DNA of 64,000 bases from an uncultured Granulosicoccus sp. (GCA_947492525.1 CANLNQ010000011.1:1-64000); one strand, 5' to 3'. Positions 9,476-18,630 are shown, numbered from the stretch's first letter. Program-made: numbers and translations. Notes: a model not told the origin generated them from the letters alone.

Positions 9476-9493
9476 TATCAATCGTATATCAAT
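9476..9493. promoter_or_regulatory. Twin TATCAAT direct repeats, candidate operator for the GntR regulator
   Basis: TATCAAT occurs at 9476-9482 and again at 9487-9493, 11 bp apart (one helical turn), in the 95-bp gap between the divergent monooxygenase and GntR genes. The tract is AT-rich against its surroundings. Operator function is inferred from spacing and position. Confidence 0.35.
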
Positions 9494-9537
9494 TTGTCAA
9501 ACCAGCGGTTCGAGGCCGTCTATCAGAGGTAAGGGAT

Positions 9538-10248
9538 TTGTCGGATTCACATCATGAACTATCGGGCCGTGTGCCCTTGGTCAACCAGATCACCGAAATG
9601 CTGGTCAGGGATATAAAGACAGGCGTCCTGCCCGATGGCGAGCGATTGCCGCCCGAACGCAACATGGCGGAAGGTCTGAATATCTCGGTTGGCACCTTGC
9701 GCAAGGCCTTGGCCGAGCTCGAGAATCGCGGATTGCTGACGCGTATCCAGGGGTCAGGTAATTACGTGAACAGCACTCTGGATGAAAACAATGTGTACGC
9801 ACTGTTTCGTCTCGAACTGATCGACGGGCCGGCCACGCCCAGCGCTCGACTGCTCTCGCTGGATCACCTTGAAAAGCCGGACTATCTTCCCGATATCGGC
9901 ACGGGTGCAAACGCCTATCGATTCAGACGCATCAGGCACCTCAATCAGCAGGAAGCGGCACTGGAGGAAATCTGGCTCGATGGACGCTATGCGCAGGACA
10001 TCGACATTGCCTCGGTTACGGATTCGCTATACCGCTTCTATCGCGATGTGCTGGGTTTTCGCATTACCCGGGTGGAGGATCGCGTCGGCGTCGCCGCCCT
10101 GCCTGACTGGGCTCCGGAGGCCTGGCTGCAACGCCACAGCGGCGACTGGGGGTTCATCGAGCGACTCTCACGCGATCAGGACGGCGAACTGGCCGAATAC
10201 TCACGCACCTGGTTCGACCCGCGACACGTGCGCTTCGTCAGTCGCTGA
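9538..10248 (+). CDS. GntR-family (HutC/UTRA type) transcriptional regulator
   Basis: The 236-residue protein has an N-terminal winged helix: GVLPDGERLPPERNMAEGL, then ISVGTLRKALAELENRGLLT and the wing RIQGSGNYV. A C-terminal UTRA-like ligand domain (about 85-236) includes AYRFRRIRHLNQQEAALEEI and ends AEYSRTWFDPRHVRFV. The start is TTG at 9538, with AGAGG just upstream; the next in-frame ATG would cut into the DNA-binding domain. It is divergent from the flavin monooxygenase operon and probably controls it in response to a small metabolite. The 3' end overlaps the convergent RIO kinase gene by 11 bases. Confidence 0.88.
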   Translation: MSDSHHELSGRVPLVNQITEMLVRDIKTGVLPDGERLPPERNMAEGLNISVGTLRKALAELENRGLLTRIQGSGNYVNSTLDENNVYALFRLELIDGPATPSARLLSLDHLEKPDYLPDIGTGANAYRFRRIRHLNQQEAALEEIWLDGRYAQDIDIASVTDSLYRFYRDVLGFRITRVEDRVGVAALPDWAPEAWLQRHSGDWGFIERLSRDQDGELAEYSRTWFDPRHVRFVSR

Positions 10249-11092
10249 ATTCGTCAGCCTGTCGTTCACGCCGATCCATTTCCTCGCGGTAGGCTTCCTG
10301 GATCTGCTGCAGCACTGATCCGACGTCAGCCTCCTGCTCCTGACGGTCATATTTTCCAGTCAGGTTCATATCCGGATGCAAGGCGCCGGCTTCGTGCAAG
10401 GCCCAGAGCTCCTCGGCGTAGCGGGTATCCGCCAACTCGGGAACATATCGTGAGTAATAGCGCGTGATATTGGCCACATCTCTGGCCAGCATGGTGGGCG
10501 CGTGATTGTTGCCGGCAGCATCGACCACCTGCGGCAGGTCAATGATGACCGGACCATCCTCTGTCATCAACACATTGAACTCCGACAAGTCGCCGTGCAC
10601 CAGGCCTGCACAGAGCATGCGCAAGACGTAGTGCATCATGGTCTTGTGATCGGCAGCAGCTCTTTCCACGGGTATGGATACATCATTGAGCCGAGGTGCA
10701 ACCTCACCGTGAGCATCGGTGATGAGCTCCATCAACAAGACGCCATCGAAGCAACCGAAGGGCTCCGGAACACGAACCCCGGCATCACGCAATTTGTACA
10801 GCGCATCCACCTCGGTGTTCTGCCAGGCCTTCTCCTGTTGCTCACGCCCGAACCGCGTGCCCTTGTCCATGGCGCGCTGTCGGCGGCTGTTACGTACCTT
10901 TCGACCTTCCTGATACTGAACAGCCTGCTTGAAACTGCGCACAGCCACATCCTTGTAGACCTTGGCGCAACGTATCTCATCGTCACATCGCACCAGGTAG
11001 ACGGTGGCTTCCTTGCCACTCATCAGTGGTCGTACCACTTCGTCTATCAAGCCGTCCTCGATCAGCGGCAGGAGTCGCTTGGGCGTCTTCAC
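10238..11092 (-). CDS. RIO-type serine protein kinase
   Basis: The 284-residue protein has the RIO kinase core: the ATP-binding SGKEATVYLVRCDDE with lysine in RCAKVYK, the catalytic loop VHGDLSEFNVL and the metal-binding IIDLPQVVD. The N terminus VKTPKRLLPLIEDG matches how bacterial RIO kinases of the Pseudomonas PA4780 type begin, so I place the start at GTG 11092. A longer in-frame reading from a TTG at 11182 would overlap yjdM and is unlikely. Bacterial RIO kinases autophosphorylate; their targets are poorly known. It is third in a run rhlE-yjdM-rio, 29 bases after yjdM, which hints at a role linked to RNA or ribosome maintenance. Confidence 0.9.
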   Translation of the reverse strand: MKTPKRLLPLIEDGLIDEVVRPLMSGKEATVYLVRCDDEIRCAKVYKDVAVRSFKQAVQYQEGRKVRNSRRQRAMDKGTRFGREQQEKAWQNTEVDALYKLRDAGVRVPEPFGCFDGVLLMELITDAHGEVAPRLNDVSIPVERAAADHKTMMHYVLRMLCAGLVHGDLSEFNVLMTEDGPVIIDLPQVVDAAGNNHAPTMLARDVANITRYYSRYVPELADTRYAEELWALHEAGALHPDMNLTGKYDRQEQEADVGSVLQQIQEAYREEMDRRERQADEFSD

Positions 11093-11121
11093 CGAACACA
11101 GCCTGTCATGAGCACCTCGAT

Positions 11122-11460
11122 CTAGGCCTTCTTGACGAACTGAGACTTGAGCTTCATCGCACCAATACCATCGATTTTGCAATCGATGTCGTGATCGCCT
11201 TCCACCAGGCGAATACCTTTCACCTTGGTGCCGACCTTCACAACCGACGATGAGCCCTTGACCTTCAGATCCTTGATGACCGTGACGGTATCACCGTCGG
11301 CCAGCGGATTACCGTTGGCATCCTTGACGGAGACGCTTTCCTCTGCCGAGGCACTGCCATCGGCGGCCCACTCATGTGCACATTCAGGGCAGACGAGCAT
11401 CACGCCATCGGGATAGGTGTAGCTCGACTGACACAGCGGACAGGGTGGAAACTCGCTCAC
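11122..11460 (-). CDS. yjdM: Zinc-ribbon protein YjdM (PhnA family)
   Basis: The 112-residue protein has a CxxC...CxxC zinc ribbon at the N terminus ([10 protein letters not shown] and [10 protein letters not shown]), an acidic linker, and the conserved C-terminal barrel [20 protein letters not shown] ending [11 protein letters not shown]. This is the YjdM/PhnA family, widespread and without a settled biochemical role despite the old link to phosphonate genes. The start is GTG at 11460; this GTGA overlaps the TGA stop of rhlE by 4 bases, indicating coupled translation. The order rhlE-yjdM-rio suggests a shared expression unit. Confidence 0.92.
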   Translation of the reverse strand: MSEFPPCPLCQSSYTYPDGVMLVCPECAHEWAADGSASAEESVSVKDANGNPLADGDTVTVIKDLKVKGSSSVVKVGTKVKGIRLVEGDHDIDCKIDGIGAMKLKSQFVKKA

Positions 11461-12842
11461 GCCGGCCTGCCACTGCTGGCTCGGGAACGAGACCGACGGC
11501 TGCGGTTGGCGGCCTGCGCGCCGCTAGGCTGGGCATTGGTGGCACCGGATCGAGAGTTGCCCGAACGCCCCTGCGCCCCGCGACCACGACCCTGGCCTGA
11601 CCCTTGTCCCGCTCCCTGGCCCGACCGCTGATTTCTACCGCCACCTTGCCGCCCCTGTCGGATTGGCTCGGCCTTGATGCTCGGATCCGGTTCAAAGCCG
11701 TCGATCTGCACACGTGGCAATTCACGATTGATCAATCGCTCGATGTCTCGCAGCAGCTTGTCTTCATCGATGCATACCAGGGAAACCGCCTTGCCGGACA
11801 TTCCGGCACGAGCCGTACGACCGATCCGGTGCACATAGTCTTCTGGCACATTGGGCAATTCGAAATTCACGACATTGGGCAACTGATCGATATCCAGCCC
11901 GCGCGCCGCGATGTCGGTGGCCACCAGCACACGGATCTGTCCTTCCTTGAACCCTGCCAACGCTCGTGTTCTGGCCCCCTGACTCTTGTTACCGTGAATC
12001 GCCGCGGCAGACAGACCATCGCGTTCGAGTTGTTCGGCAAGTCGGTTCGCACCATGCTTGGTGCGAGTGAACACCAGCACTTGCTGCCACTGTTCGTCAT
12101 GGATGAGCTTCGAGAGCAACTCGCGCTTGCGCGCCTTGTCGACCCGATACACCTGCTGTTCGATCCGGTCGGCGGTAGCATTCTGAGGGGCCACTTCAAC
12201 CAACTGCGGATCATTGAGCATGCGCTGCGCCAATTGCTTGATCTCACGTGAGAAGGTTGCCGAGAACAGCAGATTCTGTCGCTCTTCGGTCTCTGGAAGC
12301 AAGGCCAGAACACGCTTGACGTCATGGATGAAGCCCATGTCCAGCATGCGATCCGCCTCATCCAGCACCAGTACTTCCAGCTGGGACAGATCCACGGTTC
12401 CCTGACCGGCGTGATCGAGCAGACGCCCCGGTGTGGCAATCAGAATATCCACGCCCTTGCGCAGCTGGCTGATCTGCGGATTGATGCTGACGCCACCGAA
12501 GACGACTGCCGAGCGAAACTTCAGGTACTTGCCATAGGTGGCAACGCTTTCGGCGATCTGCGCCGCCAGTTCACGTGTGGGAGTGAGTATCAGTGCGCGT
12601 ACCGGCGGACTGCCCTTGCGGCCACCACCCTGCGAACGGCGGGGAGTCTGTGACAGCTTCTGCAGCAACGGCAAGGTGAACCCGGCAGTCTTGCCGGTAC
12701 CGGTCTGCGCACTTGCCATGACATCCTTGCCGGTCAGTACCAGCGGAATGGCTTTTTGCTGAATGGGAGTGGGAGTTTCGTAACCTTCTTCAAGAACGGC
12801 TTTCAGGACCTCGGACGACAGGCCCAGTGCTTCGAATGACAT
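11457..12842 (-). CDS. rhlE: DEAD-box ATP-dependent RNA helicase RhlE
   Basis: The 461-residue protein carries all helicase motifs in order: Q motif [12 protein letters not shown], Walker [25 protein letters not shown], then in the second RecA domain [14 protein letters not shown] and [10 protein letters not shown]. After about residue 385 the tail is basic and rich in G, R, Q and S ([26 protein letters not shown]), typical of RhlE-type RNA-binding tails. RhlE remodels RNA during ribosome assembly and mRNA decay, often under cold or stress. The start is ATG 12842. The gene is first in the run with yjdM and rio and has a long upstream region (about 440 bases) that could hold a regulated leader. 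Confidence 0.93.
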   Translation of the reverse strand: MSFEALGLSSEVLKAVLEEGYETPTPIQQKAIPLVLTGKDVMASAQTGTGKTAGFTLPLLQKLSQTPRRSQGGGRKGSPPVRALILTPTRELAAQIAESVATYGKYLKFRSAVVFGGVSINPQISQLRKGVDILIATPGRLLDHAGQGTVDLSQLEVLVLDEADRMLDMGFIHDVKRVLALLPETEERQNLLFSATFSREIKQLAQRMLNDPQLVEVAPQNATADRIEQQVYRVDKARKRELLSKLIHDEQWQQVLVFTRTKHGANRLAEQLERDGLSAAAIHGNKSQGARTRALAGFKEGQIRVLVATDIAARGLDIDQLPNVVNFELPNVPEDYVHRIGRTARAGMSGKAVSLVCIDEDKLLRDIERLINRELPRVQIDGFEPDPSIKAEPIRQGRQGGGRNQRSGQGAGQGSGQGRGRGAQGRSGNSRSGATNAQPSGAQAANRSRRSRSRASSGRPA

Positions 12843-13280
12843 GTATTATTGATTTCACGAATGGACAACAGCTCAGGACCATCTGGACGCTGGGCGATTG
12901 TCAGGCAAAGGAGACTGCAAAGTTATGACTTCTGACCCGGCAGTCGGAGCGTGTGCGCTCAGGGAAGTTGACCGAGGATCAGATTGTCTGATTACAGCTC
13001 CACAAGCGCTACCGGTCAATGAATCACGATCCGGCAATGTGACCATTGTATAGGGCCACACCCTTTTACTGTCACACTTTATGCCAGTTTACGAGTCCAA
13101 TGCCCATTATTCATCAACACCTGAACTCGTAACAAACAACTCGAAACACAGGATATCAACCAGAGAACCGCGCGTTTGCCGTCCTCTGGCGGAAAACCGT
13201 GTCTGGGCCGGCCGTCAGTCACATGAGCTGGGAACAGGTGGCACTGACAAAGACCGGCCTGACTTGCCGTAACAAGCGGC
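12843..13280. other. Intergenic region upstream of rhlE; no gene seen
   Basis: This 438-bp stretch separates the rhlE start from the stop of the DUF945 gene. The short open frames have no family features or convincing ribosome sites. It presumably holds the rhlE promoter and 5' leader. I see no clear terminator, RNA gene or repeat. Confidence 0.5.
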
Positions 13281-14633
13281 CTACAACGTCATGATGTCTG
13301 TAAGTGGTATATCCAGCTTGTCGCCCAACAGCATCTCCAATGCCAGCGGATTGCCGTTGATGTCGACTATCAGTTCCTTGAGCGTCATGTCCGAGGTATA
13401 GCTGATGCCATCAGCCACAACCACCTGCTGAGCTTGCGGAGACATCATGAACATGGCCAGCGGCGTCTGATCAATGGCAGCAGCATCTGCTGCAAGATGA
13501 GCCTCGAGCGTCAGTACATTCAGCAGATCCCTGAGGGTGACGATGGATGTCAGACCGTTGACCGGAAAGCCGGGAACACTGTCATCGATCACACCGATAC
13601 CGTAGCTCAGACTGGCGTCACCGCCCTCATTGCTGAATGCGACTCCGACATCCAGTCCCGTACCCGGCCCGATCATCGGCAGATACGCCTCAAGGACACG
13701 ACGGGCGATGTCAGGGTCATCGCTCAGCATAGCATCGGCAATCGACAGCTGGCTGATGGTATCGACATAGCTCTGGATTCCTTCGATGGACAGCTTCGAG
13801 ACAGATGTTTCGAGAGATGCCGCGTGCAACGGCAAGGGGCTGTCGATACTGGCAATCGACAACCGTGTCTGACTGCTCAATTGATCGTCCTCCACCTGCG
13901 TATTGCTCTTCAAGCCGATCGACTCAAGTGTTGCCTGCGGGCCAGACTGGTTGTCAGAGCTGATGGTGAAGCGATCGAACTCGATACCGTTACTGCCTGA
14001 ATAGACAGACTGGTCGATTCGGGCCAGGTCTGTAGTGATCTTGCCGGGAGACAGATGCAGTACACCACCCTCTCGACTGAATTCGATCGCGCCCAGTGTG
14101 CCGCTGCCCAACACGGAATCTCCTGCAACGACCATGGAGTAATCGATGCCGTCAAAATCGACATCCACCCCCTCATGCTGATACTGGTAAGGACTCAACT
14201 GCAAGCGAGTGTCGGTATCCCCGTTGAATCGGACCTGCGTGTCGATGATGAATGGCTCTGCTTCGACAAACCCTGTGAGAAAATCGACAAGCGATTCAGG
14301 CAGGGAGTCATCACGCACCAGGGTTGTCCTTATCGCTGCGGCACCTACCCGTACCAGCCCCTCGTCAACACCCAGTGGCGTATGGTCGATGTCGTGCTGC
14401 AGACGAAACAGTACCCGAGCATCAGCAGACGCCGAGTCCATTACCTGGGTGACTGCCTGGCTTCTGACGAAGCCACTGGTGTACGACTCGTTGACGAGCG
14501 TGAACGGCTTCATTTCATTGAGCTGCGCCAGAAGCTGCTCATAAGCGTCTTGCGTCTGCGCCCCCGTGTAGTAGGACGCCCCCGCCCAGGAAGCACCGGC
14601 AACCAGTGGGACGGCCAAAAGCAATTTCTTCAT
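13281..14633 (-). CDS. DUF945 family (YdgA-like) exported protein
   Basis: The 450-residue protein opens with MKKLLLAVPLVAGASWAGAS, an uncleaved anchor or signal peptide, followed by SYYTGAQTQDAYEQLLAQLN, the characteristic beginning of the DUF945/YdgA family. The family pattern continues with VNESYTSGFVRSQAVTQV, repeated beta-strand segments, and a C-terminal MTLKELIVDINGNPLALEML. Family members are inner-membrane-anchored periplasmic proteins of unknown function with a distant AsmA-like character. The start at ATG 14633 is supported by the hydrophobic N terminus; the in-frame extension to 14711 adds an unlikely charged leader. It is a single gene, followed upstream by a tandem-repeat tract. 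Confidence 0.83.
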   Translation of the reverse strand: MKKLLLAVPLVAGASWAGASYYTGAQTQDAYEQLLAQLNEMKPFTLVNESYTSGFVRSQAVTQVMDSASADARVLFRLQHDIDHTPLGVDEGLVRVGAAAIRTTLVRDDSLPESLVDFLTGFVEAEPFIIDTQVRFNGDTDTRLQLSPYQYQHEGVDVDFDGIDYSMVVAGDSVLGSGTLGAIEFSREGGVLHLSPGKITTDLARIDQSVYSGSNGIEFDRFTISSDNQSGPQATLESIGLKSNTQVEDDQLSSQTRLSIASIDSPLPLHAASLETSVSKLSIEGIQSYVDTISQLSIADAMLSDDPDIARRVLEAYLPMIGPGTGLDVGVAFSNEGGDASLSYGIGVIDDSVPGFPVNGLTSIVTLRDLLNVLTLEAHLAADAAAIDQTPLAMFMMSPQAQQVVVADGISYTSDMTLKELIVDINGNPLALEMLLGDKLDIPLTDIMTL

Positions 14634-14818
14634 GTAGCGATTCGATTCCTGAAGTGACCAAGTGGTGTCTCGACGGTAGCGACGGTCAACCACGTTGCCG
14701 AGTCTTGCCAATCTGACGTCTTAGCGTTTACAGCACCCCTGATATGTAATCAACCAACGTGAACTGTGATGTAACCCCGTGCCACGAGTCGCAGTTGCAG
14801 TCGAGGCCGCGGCCGCGG

Positions 14819-14898
14819 CCGTTCAACCGTTCAACCGTTCAACCGTTCAACCGTTCAACCGTTCAACCGTTCAACCGTTCAACCGTTCAACCGTTCAA
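14819..14898. repeat. Ten perfect tandem copies of the octamer CCGTTCAA
   Basis: CCGTTCAA repeats exactly ten times from 14819 to 14898 without a mismatch, directly after a GGCCGCGGCCGCGGCC tract (14805-14820). It lies in the 308-bp gap between the DUF945 gene start and the TRAP permease stop, both on the minus strand. The perfect copies imply recent expansion or active slippage. Confidence 0.97.
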
Positions 14899-14941
14899 CA
14901 TTATCGTTACCCTGACACCGCAGCCCGTTGTGCCAATGGCT

Positions 14942-16735
14942 TCAGAAGAACAATAACAGACAGCCTGCGGCGGCTATCACTAGTCTGAACCCGACGCCAC
15001 GCTCACTGGTGATCGCATGAGAGATCGCAGCCAGTCCGGCGGCGACCAGCAGGGCCGCCAGAATCGCTGCCACCGGTGCGCTAGCGATCTTCAGCATGTC
15101 CGGATGACTGATCATGGCCAGCGGTATCAGATAGAGGCCAAGTCCCAGTGCCATGGCATATCCGGCCACCTTCAACCAGTTTTCACCCACCATGCCTGCG
15201 GCGATGTACACCGCTCCGCACACCGGTGGCGTGATGGTGCTCAGCAATGCAAACCAGAAAACAAAGAGATGCGTGGTCAGCAGCGGTAAATCCAGTTCAG
15301 TCAAGGCGGGGCCGGCAACCGATACACAGATGACGTACGCCGCGGTGGTAGGCACTTCCATACCCAATACGAGACAGGCCAGCGCCGTCAACAGCAAGGC
15401 TGGCACCAGATGCCCCCCGGACAGGGACAGGATTGCCGACGTCAGTTTCACACCCAGTCCGGTAATGCCAAGCACGCCGACGATCAGTGAGGCACACAGT
15501 ATGATGCTGGCAATCGTTGCGATCTGCTCACCGGATTGAATGCACAAACTGCCCATGCGCCTGCTGAACAGCCGCAGGCCAGGCTTCAGGCGATCATTGA
15601 ACAGCAGCAGGAGGGTGGCGGCGCCGATTGCCAGACAGGCGGCATATTGTGGTGTTTTCCCCAGCACGAACATGCCGAGCAACAAGGTCGTGAACGGCAC
15701 CAGAAAAAAACCGGTGGTAATCAACACGAGCTTCAATTCAGGCAACTGTTCCCGACTCTGCGGCTGCAGATCGAAACGTCTGGAGAAACCGTTGATACCG
15801 AACCAGACCGCCAGAAAATACAACAAGGCAGGGATACTGGCCGCCGCCATGATGGCGGTATACGGGATACCGGTCAGCTCGACCATGACAAAGGCCCCCG
15901 CACCCATCAACGGTGGCATGATCTGGCCACCCGAGGAAGCCACGGCCTCCACGGCTCCCGCCAGTGCTCTGGGGTAGCCAAGCTTCGTCATGGCTGGCAG
16001 CGTCACGGTACCGGTGGAGGCAACGTTGGCTGATGCCGAGCCGGATATGGAGCCAAACAATGCCGATGACAGCACAGACACCTTGGCCGCTCCCCCCTTG
16101 AGTTGCCCAGCTGCCCGCGTCGCCAGATTCATGAAGCCTTGCCCGGCTTCTCCCGCGTTGAGTACGGCACCCAGAATGACGAATATCGAAACGATACTGA
16201 CGGATACCCCGGTCAGGCTCCCCCACAGCCCACCCTCGGCAATGGTCAGGGTGCCCAGAAAACTGCTCAGTGGAGTCCCCGGATGGCCGAACTCCCCGGG
16301 TATGTGCTGACCCAGCAGACCGTACAACAAGGCCAGCAGAGCCACCACCGGTAATGGCCAGCCAATGGCCCGCCTTGCCATTTCCAATGCACCCAGTAAC
16401 AGGGTGCAAGCCACGGCTATCTGAAAACGACTCTCCAGAAATCCGTACTGATCGCTCAGTCTTTCATGCTGCCAGGCAACCCACAGACACGCAGGCAGAC
16501 AGAGAACGAAGAACGCTACTCCGATCACACGGTTCAGTGTCGCAAGATGATGACCCTGCTCTACTGATCTGAATGCAGCCAGAAAAACCCACGGCAAAGC
16601 CAGAGCCATGTGCAGTGGACGGCTGACCAGATTCGGAACAAGGCCGCTGAAGACCAGCCAGAGATGAAAGCCGATCGAGGCAGCACCCAGCAGTACCCAG
16701 GGTAGCGTTATGCGAGACGATCTGGTCTCAGTCAT
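14942..16735 (-). CDS. TRAP transporter fused permease (4TM/12TM, TAXI type)
   Basis: The 597-residue integral membrane protein has an N-terminal small-permease-like part (about 1-140, several hydrophobic segments) fused to the large permease. The signature GSISGSASANVASTGTVTLP, followed by AMTKLGYPRALAGAVEAVAS and GGQIMPPLMGAGAFVM, is typical of the fused TRAP permeases that work with TAXI binding proteins. These import organic acids using an ion gradient rather than ATP. It lies 62 bases downstream of its TAXI binding protein gene, so the two form a complete two-gene transporter. The substrate cannot be read from sequence. Confidence 0.93.
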   Translation of the reverse strand: MTETRSSRITLPWVLLGAASIGFHLWLVFSGLVPNLVSRPLHMALALPWVFLAAFRSVEQGHHLATLNRVIGVAFFVLCLPACLWVAWQHERLSDQYGFLESRFQIAVACTLLLGALEMARRAIGWPLPVVALLALLYGLLGQHIPGEFGHPGTPLSSFLGTLTIAEGGLWGSLTGVSVSIVSIFVILGAVLNAGEAGQGFMNLATRAAGQLKGGAAKVSVLSSALFGSISGSASANVASTGTVTLPAMTKLGYPRALAGAVEAVASSGGQIMPPLMGAGAFVMVELTGIPYTAIMAAASIPALLYFLAVWFGINGFSRRFDLQPQSREQLPELKLVLITTGFFLVPFTTLLLGMFVLGKTPQYAACLAIGAATLLLLFNDRLKPGLRLFSRRMGSLCIQSGEQIATIASIILCASLIVGVLGITGLGVKLTSAILSLSGGHLVPALLLTALACLVLGMEVPTTAAYVICVSVAGPALTELDLPLLTTHLFVFWFALLSTITPPVCGAVYIAAGMVGENWLKVAGYAMALGLGLYLIPLAMISHPDMLKIASAPVAAILAALLVAAGLAAISHAITSERGVGFRLVIAAAGCLLLFF

Positions 16736-16797
16736 GACGTCTCATCGGCACGATGACATTGGCGTCCGGTATTGCGGCCTGGGGGGCGGATCGCGTC

Positions 16798-17751
16798 TCA
16801 GGGGCGTTGCTGCGCTGTCAGGGTCATGCCGATTTCGTCGTAATAGCGGATGGCGCCGGGATGCAGCAGCCCCAGATTTCTCATCAGCGATTCGTCCACA
16901 CTGCCCCACCATGCTGAAGTGCCCGCCATGGCCTGTTTCTGCTCCCAGTAGGTGCGTGTCATCTGATAGGCAGTTTCCTCATCCATTGCGGTGGTCGCGT
17001 AGGCCACCACCGGTAGCGAGGTGGTGACAATATCCGATTCCTGACCGCTGTAGGTATTCGCCGGGATGACCATGCGAGTACGTCCAGTGGCCTCGATCTG
17101 CTCATCATTGAGTGACAGTACGTTCACCCCTGTACTGGCAGCCGCCTCGATGACATTGGGGGCCGGCCAGGAACCGGCGGTCACGAATCCATCAATCTGG
17201 CCATTCTTCAATGCAGCAACGGCATTCGACAATTCCACTTCGGCCAGTTCGACCTTGTCCTCCAGCCCGAACAGCGTCAGGTACTTTGCCCCTTCGCTGG
17301 CACCGAAGGAGCCCTTGCCCAACAGTATCGTCTTGCCTTCCATGGATTTGAAATCATCGATACCGCTCTGGCTCGCCATGACGAAATGCATGGTCAGCGA
17401 CGGGATGGGGAACAGCGCACGAATCTCGTCGAATGCAGGCCTGCTCTTGCCTTCGAACATGGCCTTGCCCGACTGTGCCAGGCCAACCAGCGCCGGTGGT
17501 GTGGTGAAGACATAGTTGCCCGGACGGATCGCAGACTCCATCACGTTCTGTACGGAGCCCTGACTTTCCTCCACAGTGATGCTGATATCACCACCGCTGC
17601 CCTGCTTCATGGCTTCAGACAGTTCGACTGCCATCTGATAGTACGATGAGCCGGTCTTGGCTGATTTATAGGTGACCCGGGTTTCTGCCAGGGTTGCAGT
17701 GGCAGCCAGCAACAGCAGACTACCGCTCAGCATCGATGTGAACAGTTTCAT
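16798..17751 (-). CDS. TAXI-family TRAP transporter solute-binding protein
   Basis: The 317-residue periplasmic protein has a signal peptide MKLFTSMLSGSLLLLAATAT ending TLAE, then the TAXI-family opening VTYKSAKTGSSYYQMAVELS. The body includes SQGSVQNVMESAIRPGNYVF, the conserved MEGKTILLGKGSFGASEG and DGFVTAGSWPAPNVIEA. It binds a small carboxylate in the periplasm and delivers it to the fused permease encoded next. The start at ATG 17751 is set by the signal peptide; an in-frame extension to 17829 would place 26 residues before it. TAXI proteins have been linked to glutamate and other dicarboxylates; the ligand here is unknown. Confidence 0.92.
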   Translation of the reverse strand: MKLFTSMLSGSLLLLAATATLAETRVTYKSAKTGSSYYQMAVELSEAMKQGSGGDISITVEESQGSVQNVMESAIRPGNYVFTTPPALVGLAQSGKAMFEGKSRPAFDEIRALFPIPSLTMHFVMASQSGIDDFKSMEGKTILLGKGSFGASEGAKYLTLFGLEDKVELAEVELSNAVAALKNGQIDGFVTAGSWPAPNVIEAAASTGVNVLSLNDEQIEATGRTRMVIPANTYSGQESDIVTTSLPVVAYATTAMDEETAYQMTRTYWEQKQAMAGTSAWWGSVDESLMRNLGLLHPGAIRYYDEIGMTLTAQQRP

Positions 17752-18068
17752 CTCGGATCTCCGGTAAGCGAGGGTGTGTGAATCGAAGTCCTCAGTGTAA
17801 CCGAGTGATGCTGCAGACCGAAATACCACTATGGTACGAAGACGTGCTTGACCGGTAGGCGATGTCGAGCAAACGCCGTGATCCCCAAGGTAAAGACCTT
17901 ATTGATCGCGGGCAAAGTCAGCAGGCACCATGATCCGGGGAATCGGCATGCACTGTCGTACAAATGGCGTTGAAGCAGGCGCACGTCGCATGCCGATTTC
18001 AATTCAGGCGTCCTGCTGCATGAGCAACAGGAACGCCTGGCGTACGAACCTCAAGCAGAGGCAGAGTA
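17752..18068. other. Intergenic stretch with inverted repeats; no gene seen
   Basis: No credible coding region lies between the TAXI gene start and the TRL-like gene stop. A perfect 11-bp inverted repeat AATCGGCATGC / GCATGCCGATT sits at 17941-17951 and 17988-17998. A second hairpin (18006-18038) is listed separately. The TAXI promoter presumably lies near 17760-17850. Confidence 0.5.
18006..18038 (-). terminator. Hairpin downstream of the TRL-like gene
   Basis: AGGCGTCCTG and CAGGAACGCCT form an imperfect but long stem (one bulge) about 30 bases past the TRL gene stop, in the right place to end its minus-strand transcript. There is no strong T-tract, so it may be a processing or stabilising hairpin. 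Confidence 0.4.
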
Positions 18069-18377
18069 CTAGTTACCGCGCACCGTGGTGGTGTAGTTAC
18101 CGATGATGCCGAGGATATTGTTGGCTTTCCAATCGACACTGGTCACTTCCGTGATACCACCGTTGGCCTTGGCGGCTTCAATGCTGCAGTCGCCGGTCGC
18201 AAGCAGACTCAGGATGCTGGTGCACTGAGAGGTACCGACCTTCGAACCACCCTGAGCGGACGTTGCCTGCACAGGCAGTGTGATATCAGTGAACGCTCCA
18301 CCAACGGGGACGGGTGAGGCACAACCACCCAGCAGGGTGGCGGCACCGATCAGGGCAAACTTGCTTGTTGTCTTCAT
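18069..18377 (-). CDS. TRL-like family small lipoprotein
   Basis: The 102-residue protein starts MKTTSKFALIGAATLLGGCA, a lipoprotein signal with lipobox LGGC, so it should be lipid-anchored in the envelope. The rest matches the TRL family: GGAFTDITLPVQATSAQG, then a pair of cysteines (TSQC, GDCSIEAAKANGGI) and the closing VTSVDWKANNILGIIGNYTT. The family was named for a tRNA-associated locus; its function is unknown. The start is ATG 18377 with AAGGAG-like sequence upstream. It is a lone gene with its own hairpin downstream. Confidence 0.85.
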   Translation of the reverse strand: MKTTSKFALIGAATLLGGCASPVPVGGAFTDITLPVQATSAQGGSKVGTSQCTSILSLLATGDCSIEAAKANGGITEVTSVDWKANNILGIIGNYTTTVRGN

Positions 18378-18496
18378 CGACTTCTATCTCCTTTCAATCA
18401 TTGAAAAACGGACCAACAGCTGGAGAGCATAGCCGAATTTACAGGGTGATACAAAACACCCTGTGTGCCGTTTCGCTGGCGGACAACCCTGCCGCG

Positions 18497-18608
18497 GCAT
18501 CCTTGCCCTCGACGCGACAGTCACGCGACGGTCACGCGCGACGGTCACGCGCCGGTCCAGTCGCTCGGTCCAGTCGCTCGATCCAGTCGCTCGATCCAGC
18601 AAGGATGC
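18497..18608. repeat. Tandem-repeat cluster flanked by perfect 10-bp inverted repeats
   Basis: GCATCCTTGC (18497-18506) and GCAAGGATGC (18599-18608) are perfect inverted copies. Between them are four related 11-13-mers of the CACGCGACGGT type (18511-18556) and three 13-mers CCAGTCGCTCGGT/GAT (18557-18595). The element begins about 22 bases past the stop of the dehydrogenase gene at 18631. Confidence 0.85.
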
Positions 18609-18630
18609 AATGCCATTCACGAGTTGGAGG

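Noticed and set aside
14819..14898. CRISPR array
   Set aside because: The octamers are directly contiguous without spacers, and no cas genes are present; the same reasoning excludes the 13-bp arrays.
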